A stretch of DNA of 64,000 nucleotides, taken from the NCBI RefSeq assembly GCF_001748085.1, contig NZ_BBZK01000004.1, positions 372,001 through 436,000 on the forward strand, written 5' to 3'. Both the position numbers and the translations under genes were made by a program. A model generated the notes under the pieces. The model saw nothing but the letters and a program-made list of their open reading frames with translations, made no database searches and was not told where the DNA came from. This stretch comes from Streptomyces sp. TP-A0874. Its GTDB lineage: Bacteria; Actinomycetota; Actinomycetes; Streptomycetales; Streptomycetaceae. How positions within the stretch are numbered: the stretch's first letter is position 1; the number at the start of each line of letters is the position of its first letter. Below, piece by piece: positions 58,742 to 64,000 of the stretch.

Positions 58742-58886
58742 CCGCCGGGCCCCGGGGCACCGCCCCACGGGATGGCACGGATTCGATCAATCCGGCTGAG
58801 GTGCTGGACTCAGTCGAAAGCGATGCCGAAGACTGGGCTCCGACCCCGGGGGAGGCCCCGGCTCGCCAGCAGGGACGGAGCGTTGT

Positions 58887-59723
58887 GTGAAGATCCTGAT
58901 CTCCGCGGACATGGAGGGCGCCACCGGCGTCACCTGGCCCGCAGACGTGCTACCGGGGCATGCCCAGTGGGAACGCTGCCGGCCGATGTTCACCTCTGAT
59001 GTCAACGCCGCGATCAGCGGGTTCTTCGACGGCGGGGCGGACGAGGTACTCGTCAACGAAGCGCACTGGACCATGCGGAACCTGCTGCTTGAGCGGCTCG
59101 ACGACCGCGCCCAGATGCTGACCGGGCGTCACAAGTCGCTCAGCATGGTCGAGGGTGTGCAGCGCGGGGACGTGGACGGTGTCGCCTTCCTCGGCTACCA
59201 CGCCGCGGCCGGCGCCGAGGGCGTGCTCGCCCACACCTACCTCGCCAACACCATCACCGGGGTGTGGCTGAACGGCACCCGGGCCAGCGAGGGCCTGCTC
59301 AACGCCCACGTCGTCGCTGAGTACGGGGTGCCGGTGGTGCTGGTCACCGGGGACGACAAGGCGTGCGAGGACGCCGCCGGCTACGCGCCGGAGGCCCGTA
59401 CCGTCGCCGTGAAGGACCACGTCTCCCGCTATGCGGCCGTCTGCCGCACCCCGGCCCGCACCGCGGCCGACATCCGGGCGGCGGCCGAGGCCGCGGCGGC
59501 GCTCGCGATCCGGCACGAGCCGGTGCGCGCGGGCGGACCGTTCACCGTCGAGCTGGAGTTCGACGCCGAACACCTCGTCGGAGCGGCGGCCGTGGTGCCC
59601 GGGGTGGAGCCCGCCGGGGAGCGTCGGGTGCGGTACACCAGCGAGACGATGTACGAGGGCATCCGCTGCTTCAAGGCGGTCACCACACTCGTCTCGTCGG
59701 CAGTGGAGGAGCAGTATGGCTGA
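58887..59723 (+). CDS. M55-family D-aminopeptidase (DppA-like)
   Basis: 278 residues, GTG start. The zinc-site N-terminus is KILISADMEGATGVTWP (Asp, Glu), followed by SDVNAAISGFFDGGADEVLVNEAHWTMRNLL in part (Asn/Glu/His), GVAFLGYHAAAGAEGVLAHTY and VLVTGDDKACEDA. M55 enzymes remove N-terminal D-amino acids from short peptides and form decamers. The gene overlaps the next one by eight bases, so it is the head of a peptidase operon. No oligopeptide importer is beside it. Confidence 0.93.
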   Translation: MKILISADMEGATGVTWPADVLPGHAQWERCRPMFTSDVNAAISGFFDGGADEVLVNEAHWTMRNLLLERLDDRAQMLTGRHKSLSMVEGVQRGDVDGVAFLGYHAAAGAEGVLAHTYLANTITGVWLNGTRASEGLLNAHVVAEYGVPVVLVTGDDKACEDAAGYAPEARTVAVKDHVSRYAAVCRTPARTAADIRAAAEAAAALAIRHEPVRAGGPFTVELEFDAEHLVGAAAVVPGVEPAGERRVRYTSETMYEGIRCFKAVTTLVSSAVEEQYG

Positions 59724-61092
59724 GGCAACGGCGCAGGGGACGGTCACCGACGGATCGCCGGTCGACGAGACGGCGCTCGACGAGGTGGTGCGGTTCACCT
59801 CCGAACTCATCGCGATCGACACCACCAACCGCGGCGGCGGCGACTGCCGGGAGCGGCCGGCCGCCGAGTACGCGGCGGAGCGGCTGGCTGAGGCGGGCCT
59901 GGAGCCGGTGGTGCTGGAGCGGACGAAGGGGCGCTCCAACGTGGTGGCGCGGATCGCGGGCAGCGATCCGGATGCCGGCGCGGGCGCCCTGCTGGTCCAC
60001 GGTCACCTGGACGTGGTGCCCGCCGAGGCCGCGGAGTGGAGCGTGCACCCGTTCTCCGGCGAGGTGCGCGACGGCGTCGTCTGGGGCCGGGGCGCCATCG
60101 ACATGAAGAACATGGACGCGATGATCCTCGCGGTGGCCCGTGCCTGGGCCCGCGCCGGGGTGCGCCCCCGCCGGGACATCGTGATCGCCTTCACCGCCGA
60201 CGAGGAGGACAGCGCCAAGGACGGCTCCGGTTTCCTCGCCGGTCAGCACCCCGAGCTGTTCGAGGGCTGCACCGAGGGCATCAGCGAGTCCGGAGCGTTC
60301 ACCTTCCACGCCGAAGGCGGCCGGCGGCTCTACCCGATCGCGGCCGGTGAGCGCGGTACCGCCTGGCTCAAGCTGACCGCGCAGGGCAGGGCCGGCCACG
60401 GCTCGAAGGTCAACCGGACCAACGCGGTGAGCCGGCTGGCCGCCGCCGTGTCCCGGATCGGCGAGCACGACTGGCCGGTGCGGCTCACTCCGACCGTGCG
60501 GGCGGCGCTCACCGAACTCGCCGCGCTGTACGGCGTCGAGGCCGACCTGGACGCTTCCGACTTCGACGTGGACGCGCTGCTGGACCACCTGGGCCGGGCC
60601 GCGGCGCTCGTGGCGCCGACCGTCCGCAACAGCTCCAACCCGACGATGCTCTCCGCCGGGTACAAGGTCAACGTGGTGCCCGGGAGCGCCACGGCCTTCG
60701 TCGACGGGCGGATGCTCCCCGGTGGCGAGCAGGAGTTCCACGACACCCTGGACCGGCTCACCGGCCCCGACGTGGACTGGGAGTTCTACCACCGGGAGGT
60801 ACCGCTCCAGGCACCGGTGGACTCCGCCACCTTCGCCGCGATGCGGGAGGCCGTCGAACTCTTCGACCCGGCCGGGACGACGGTCCCGTACTGCATGTCG
60901 GGCGGGACGGACGCCAAGCAGTTCTCGCAACTCGGCATCGTCGGCTACGGCTTCTCCCCGCTGAAGCTGCCGGAGGGCTTCGACTACCAGGCGCTGTTCC
61001 ACGGCGTGGACGAGCGGGTGCCCGTGGAGGCGCTGCACTTCGGCGCCCGGGTGCTCGACCACTTCATGCGGAACACCGGCCCGGAGGCATGA
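59716..61092 (+). CDS. M20/M25/M40 family metallohydrolase
   Basis: 458 residues, ATG behind GGAGGAG and overlapping the M55 stop. Metal motifs: LLVHGHLDVVPAE, GRGAIDMKNMDAMI and FTADEEDSAKDGSG (catalytic Glu-Glu pair), with a dimerisation domain in the middle (GRAGHGSKVNRTNAVSRL) and a late His in ALFHGVDERV. It hydrolyses the amide bond of a peptide or N-acyl amino acid. Positioned between the M55 and S9 peptidases in one operon. Confidence 0.93.
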   Translation: MAEATAQGTVTDGSPVDETALDEVVRFTSELIAIDTTNRGGGDCRERPAAEYAAERLAEAGLEPVVLERTKGRSNVVARIAGSDPDAGAGALLVHGHLDVVPAEAAEWSVHPFSGEVRDGVVWGRGAIDMKNMDAMILAVARAWARAGVRPRRDIVIAFTADEEDSAKDGSGFLAGQHPELFEGCTEGISESGAFTFHAEGGRRLYPIAAGERGTAWLKLTAQGRAGHGSKVNRTNAVSRLAAAVSRIGEHDWPVRLTPTVRAALTELAALYGVEADLDASDFDVDALLDHLGRAAALVAPTVRNSSNPTMLSAGYKVNVVPGSATAFVDGRMLPGGEQEFHDTLDRLTGPDVDWEFYHREVPLQAPVDSATFAAMREAVELFDPAGTTVPYCMSGGTDAKQFSQLGIVGYGFSPLKLPEGFDYQALFHGVDERVPVEALHFGARVLDHFMRNTGPEA

Positions 61093-61145
61093 CCGGGAGC
61101 ATGGGCCCGGACAGCGGCACGGCGACTCGTAGGAGGCATGAGCAG

Positions 61146-63155
61146 ATGGTGTCCACGGCCCCGTACGGCGCGTGGCGGTCACCGATCGGGGCCGCACTGG
61201 CGGCGTCCCGTGACGGGCGGCCGGAGTACGTGGGAGCTGTCGGTCAGGAGGTCTGGTGGACCGAGCCGAGACCGGAGGAGGGCGGACGCCGGGCGCTGGT
61301 GCGGCTGGGCGCCGACGGCAGCCGGGACTCGGTGCTCCCCGTCCCCTGGAACGTCCGCAGCCGGGTGATCGAGTACGGCGGCCAGCCCTGGGCCGGGGCC
61401 GCCCGGTCGGAGGGCGGGCCGCTGCTGGTCTTCACCCACTTCGCCGACCAGCGACTGTACGTCCATGAGCCGGATGCCCCGGGCGGCCCGAGCCCCCGGC
61501 CGCTGACCCCGGTCTCCGAGGTCGGCGACGGGCTGCGCTGGGTGGACCCGTGGATCCACCTCGGACGCGGCGAGGTCTGGTGCGTCATGGAGGAGTTCAC
61601 CGGGGAGGGCCCGAGCGATGTGCGGCGTGCGGTGGTGGCCGTGCCGCTGGACGGCTCGGCGGCCGAGGACCGAACGGCGATCCGGGAACTCAGCGACGAC
61701 CGGCACCGGTTCGTCACCGGCCCACGGCTCGCCCCGGACGGCCGCCGGGCGGCATGGATCGCCTGGGACCACCCGCGGATGCCCTGGGAGGGCAGCGAGT
61801 TGAAGGTCGCCGAGGTCGCCGCCGACGGCACCTTCGGGGAGGCCCGGACGGTACTCGGCGGCCCGGGCGAGTCCATCGCGCAGACGGAGTGGGGCCCGGA
61901 CGGCTCGCTGCTGGCCGCCTCCGACCGCAGCGGCTGGTGGAACCTGCTGCGGCTCCGGATCGGCGCCGAGGGGGCCCCGGCCGAGTCGGTGCGGATCAGT
62001 GAGCTCTGCCCGCGTCAGGAGGAGTTCGCCGATGCCTTGTGGAAGATCGGCCACCGCTGGTTCGCCCCGCTGAGCAGCGGGCTGATCGCCGTCCTGCACG
62101 GTCGCGGCGCCACCGCGCTGGGCATTCTCGACCCGGAGACCGGGGACCTGCACGACGTACCCGGCCGCTGGACGGAGTGGGCCCCGGCGCTCGCGACCCT
62201 GGACACCCGGGTGGTCGGCATCGCCGCGAGCCCGCACAGCGGCTACGAGGTGGTGGAGTTGGACACCGCCACCGGCCACCCGCGGGTGATCGGTGCCGGA
62301 CACCGCGACCTCGTGGACCCGGCCTACTACCCCGAGCCGCGAGCACGCACCTTCACCGGCCCCGGCGGGCGGGAGGTGCACACGCACATCTACCCACCGC
62401 GGAACCCGGAGCACCGGGCCCCCGAGGGGGAGCTGCCGCCCTACGTCGTCTGGGCGCACGGCGGCCCGACCAACCACGCGCCGATGGTGCTCGACCTGGA
62501 GATCGCCTACTTCACCTCCCGGGGCATCGGGGTGGCCGAGGTCAACTACGGCGGCTCCACCGGCTTCGGGCGCGAGTACCGCGAGCGGCTGCGGGAGCAG
62601 TGGGGGGTGGTGGACGTCGAGGACTGCGCGGCGGTCGCCGAGGCCCTCGCCCGGGAGGGCACCGCGGACCCGGCGCGGCTGGCCATCCGCGGCGGCAGCG
62701 CCGGCGGCTGGACCACGGCCGTCTCACTCTGCACGACGGACCTGTACGCCTGCGGCACCATCATCTACCCGATCCTGGACCTCACCGACTGGGCAGAGGG
62801 CGGGACCCACGACTTCGAGTCTCGCTACCTCGAGAGCCTGGTCGGCCCGTCCGCCGAGCACGCCGACCGGTACCGGGACCGTTCCCCCGTCCACCGAGCC
62901 GACCGGCTCGGCGTCCCCTTCCTGCTACTCCAGGGGCTCGACGACGTGATCTGCCCGCCCGTGCAGTGCGAACGCTTCCTGGCGGAGCTGGCCGGTCGCG
63001 ACGTGCCCCACGCCTACCTCACCTTCGAGGGTGAGGGACACGGCTTCCGGAAGGCGGAGACGATGATCCGCGCGCTGGAGGCGGAGCTCTCGCTGTACGC
63101 CCAGGTCTTCGGCGTCACCGTGCCCGACGTACCGCTCCTCCGGCTCACCGAGTAG
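61146..63155 (+). CDS. S9 family prolyl oligopeptidase-like serine peptidase
   Basis: 669 residues from ATG 61146, chosen because AGGAGG lies nine bases upstream; an ATG at 61089 that overlaps the M20 stop would add 19 residues. A seven-bladed propeller (about residues 30-400) is followed by the alpha/beta-hydrolase peptidase domain (about 410-669): VVWAHGGPTNHAP, nucleophile RGGSAGGWTTAVS, Asp in LQGLDDVICPP and His in FEGEGHGFRK. It cleaves short peptides, probably after Pro or as an acylaminoacyl peptidase. Last gene of the operon; a hairpin follows. Confidence 0.93.
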   Translation: MVSTAPYGAWRSPIGAALAASRDGRPEYVGAVGQEVWWTEPRPEEGGRRALVRLGADGSRDSVLPVPWNVRSRVIEYGGQPWAGAARSEGGPLLVFTHFADQRLYVHEPDAPGGPSPRPLTPVSEVGDGLRWVDPWIHLGRGEVWCVMEEFTGEGPSDVRRAVVAVPLDGSAAEDRTAIRELSDDRHRFVTGPRLAPDGRRAAWIAWDHPRMPWEGSELKVAEVAADGTFGEARTVLGGPGESIAQTEWGPDGSLLAASDRSGWWNLLRLRIGAEGAPAESVRISELCPRQEEFADALWKIGHRWFAPLSSGLIAVLHGRGATALGILDPETGDLHDVPGRWTEWAPALATLDTRVVGIAASPHSGYEVVELDTATGHPRVIGAGHRDLVDPAYYPEPRARTFTGPGGREVHTHIYPPRNPEHRAPEGELPPYVVWAHGGPTNHAPMVLDLEIAYFTSRGIGVAEVNYGGSTGFGREYRERLREQWGVVDVEDCAAVAEALAREGTADPARLAIRGGSAGGWTTAVSLCTTDLYACGTIIYPILDLTDWAEGGTHDFESRYLESLVGPSAEHADRYRDRSPVHRADRLGVPFLLLQGLDDVICPPVQCERFLAELAGRDVPHAYLTFEGEGHGFRKAETMIRALEAELSLYAQVFGVTVPDVPLLRLTE

Positions 63156-63204
63156 CCCGAGGCCTCTGGCGAAGCCACCGGGCCGCCAGCCCCGGCGGAG
63201 ACGT

Positions 63205-63235
63205 GCGCCCCCGGACCGAATCGGTCCGGGGGCGC
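63205..63235. terminator. bidirectional terminator between S9 peptidase and SRPBCC genes
   Basis: A near-perfect palindrome (63205-63219 with 63221-63235, rich in C then G) between convergent genes, about 50 bp after the peptidase stop. Confidence 0.85.
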
Positions 63236-63304
63236 GTGCCGTTCCGGAGCGCCCCTCCGCGCTTCGACCCGTGGCTTCCGAACCGCTGCTTCTTCCCAGC
63301 GCCG

Positions 63305-63748
63305 CTACTTCTGGACCTCGTCGGCGAGCTTGGCGAGCACCTGGTCGTGGATCCGGGCGAGGCCCTTGGGCGCGAAGGTCCTCTCGAAGAAGCCACCGAC
63401 ACCCCCGGCACCCTGCCAGACGCTGGTGACCACGACCTTGGCGGATCCCTCCCCCGCCGGGGTGACCGTCCAGGTGGTGACCATGCTGGAGTTCCGGTCG
63501 CGCTCCACGAGTTCGCCGGCGGTCGGCTCGGTCACCTCCAGCAGGCAGTCCCGCACCCGCTTGCTGGTGGCCTGGAGCTTCCAGTGGACGAGAGTGCCCT
63601 CCCCGTCGCCGCCCTCACGCACCTCGTACTCGCTGTACTGCTCGGGCAGCAGCCGGGGGCGGACGCCGGCGTAGTCGGCGAGCGCGTCGAACACGTCCTC
63701 GGGGTTCGCCTTGACGATCCGCTCCGTGGTGCTTTCGACCTGCGCCAT
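63305..63748 (-). CDS. SRPBCC-family lipid/cofactor-binding fold protein
   Basis: 147 residues from ATG 63748 (GGGAGG upstream). The START/Bet v1-like fold shows STTERIVKANPEDVFDALAD, VHWKLQATSKRVRDCLLEVTE and MVTTWTVTPAGEGSAKVVVTS. It ends with an amphipathic helix (ARIHDQVLAKLADEVQ). It binds a hydrophobic ligand; its role is unknown. Monocistronic and convergent with the peptidase operon. Confidence 0.9.
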   Translation of the reverse strand: MAQVESTTERIVKANPEDVFDALADYAGVRPRLLPEQYSEYEVREGGDGEGTLVHWKLQATSKRVRDCLLEVTEPTAGELVERDRNSSMVTTWTVTPAGEGSAKVVVTSVWQGAGGVGGFFERTFAPKGLARIHDQVLAKLADEVQK

Positions 63749-63891
63749 CGGTGATTCCTCCCATGCTTCGGCCGCCCCAACCCCACTGTCGGGCGCGCGA
63801 GTCCAGCCAACCACCGGCCATCACCACGCCCAAATCGACACGGCTCACCGGACGGGGCTAAGCGGACGGAGCGGCACCCCGATGGCCAAAT

Positions 63892-63911
63892 TCGAAACTG
63901 TGTTCTAACGT
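63892..63911 (+). promoter_or_regulatory. LexA (SOS) box-like palindrome and -10 before the radical SAM gene
   Basis: TCGAAACTGTGTTCTA at 63892-63907 matches the actinobacterial SOS box TCGAAC-N4-GTTCGA at all but two positions, and runs into a possible -10, TAACGT (63906-63911), 24 bp before the ATG. Confidence 0.6.
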
Positions 63912-63934
63912 GAGGGTGGCAGGAAGGAGTCACC

Positions 63935-64000
63935 ATGCGCTGGGACGGCCTGAGCGAACGCGCGGACACCACGCACCCCGGGCTCTTCGGCACGGACGCG
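63935..64000 (+). CDS. Rv2578c-family radical SAM protein, N-terminus only
   Basis: The first 22 residues (MRWDGLSERA, then GLFGTDA) are in the window; the gene runs off the right edge. AAGGAG lies four bases upstream of the ATG. The MRWDGL start and the LFG.DA spacing are those of the Rv2578c-type (spore-photoproduct-lyase-like) radical SAM proteins of actinobacteria. The iron-sulfur cysteines lie beyond the window, so the call rests on the start alone. Confidence 0.6.
   Translation, partial: MRWDGLSERADTTHPGLFGTDA

Overview
The window is very GC-rich, uses GTG and TTG starts freely, has ATGA/GTGA stop-start overlaps, and carries F420-type, Tat-type and actinobacterial DUF families. Together these point to a Streptomyces or close relative chromosome. 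57 protein genes are supported, two of them cut by the window edges (UbiA-type prenyltransferase on the left, Rv2578c-type radical SAM protein on the right). No rRNA, tRNA, CRISPR array, transposase or prophage was seen.

Layout. 1-13949 (minus strand): a sugar or glycoside utilisation run. It reads ROK regulator, dual-ATPase, permease and lipoprotein of a ribose-type ABC importer, Gfo/Idh/MocA dehydrogenase, TIM-barrel sugar isomerase/epimerase, secreted PQQ-type glucose/sorbosone dehydrogenase with PKD and CBM6 modules, secreted ThuA + 3-keto-disaccharide hydrolase, inositol-phosphate-synthase-like protein, and UbiA-like prenyltransferase. The mix suggests oxidation of a glycoside outside the cell or at C3, followed by uptake and inner metabolism. 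14378-30951: mostly housekeeping and scattered single genes. These are an NCS2 nucleobase permease, FdhD, an SBF-type transporter divergent from a LysR regulator with a canonical LysR operator, FadD, an aldo/keto reductase, a DUF402 protein, pterin dehydratase, a membrane phosphodiesterase, ketopantoate reductase, two metallo-beta-lactamase-fold hydrolases, a DedA-like protein, and an aminotransferase-fold protein that contains no lysine at all.

31129-38683: a compact general-stress island. It holds a SigB/F-type sigma factor, an F420-type LLM oxidoreductase, DUF4235, DUF3618, a holin-like membrane protein, a tiny membrane protein, DUF6158, a baeRF2 (Rv2629-like) release-factor-fold protein, DUF2795 and a CBS-pair protein. 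Several of these have GNNT-N14/15-GGGT promoter candidates of the SigB type, including two overlapping divergent ones that share one palindromic GGGTACCC.

40278-58694: a complete catecholate siderophore locus. entA, entC, entE, isochorismatase, a free aryl carrier protein and a one-module NRPS (C-A-PCP-TE) run on the minus strand. A periplasmic-type binding protein (minus) and two permeases plus an ATPase (plus) form the import system. A PPTase and an enterochelin-esterase-like gene lie nearby. The adenylation-domain pocket reads as the serine code, so enterobactin is the predicted product. Three iron boxes (fes promoter, entA promoter, fepB/fepD divergent promoter) predict DmdR/IdeR control by iron.

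58887-63155: a coupled peptidase operon (M55 D-aminopeptidase, M20 hydrolase, S9 oligopeptidase). It is followed by a convergent SRPBCC protein and, at the right edge, the Rv2578c-type radical SAM gene behind a LexA-box-like palindrome. Strong GC-rich hairpins mark many of the transcription unit ends.
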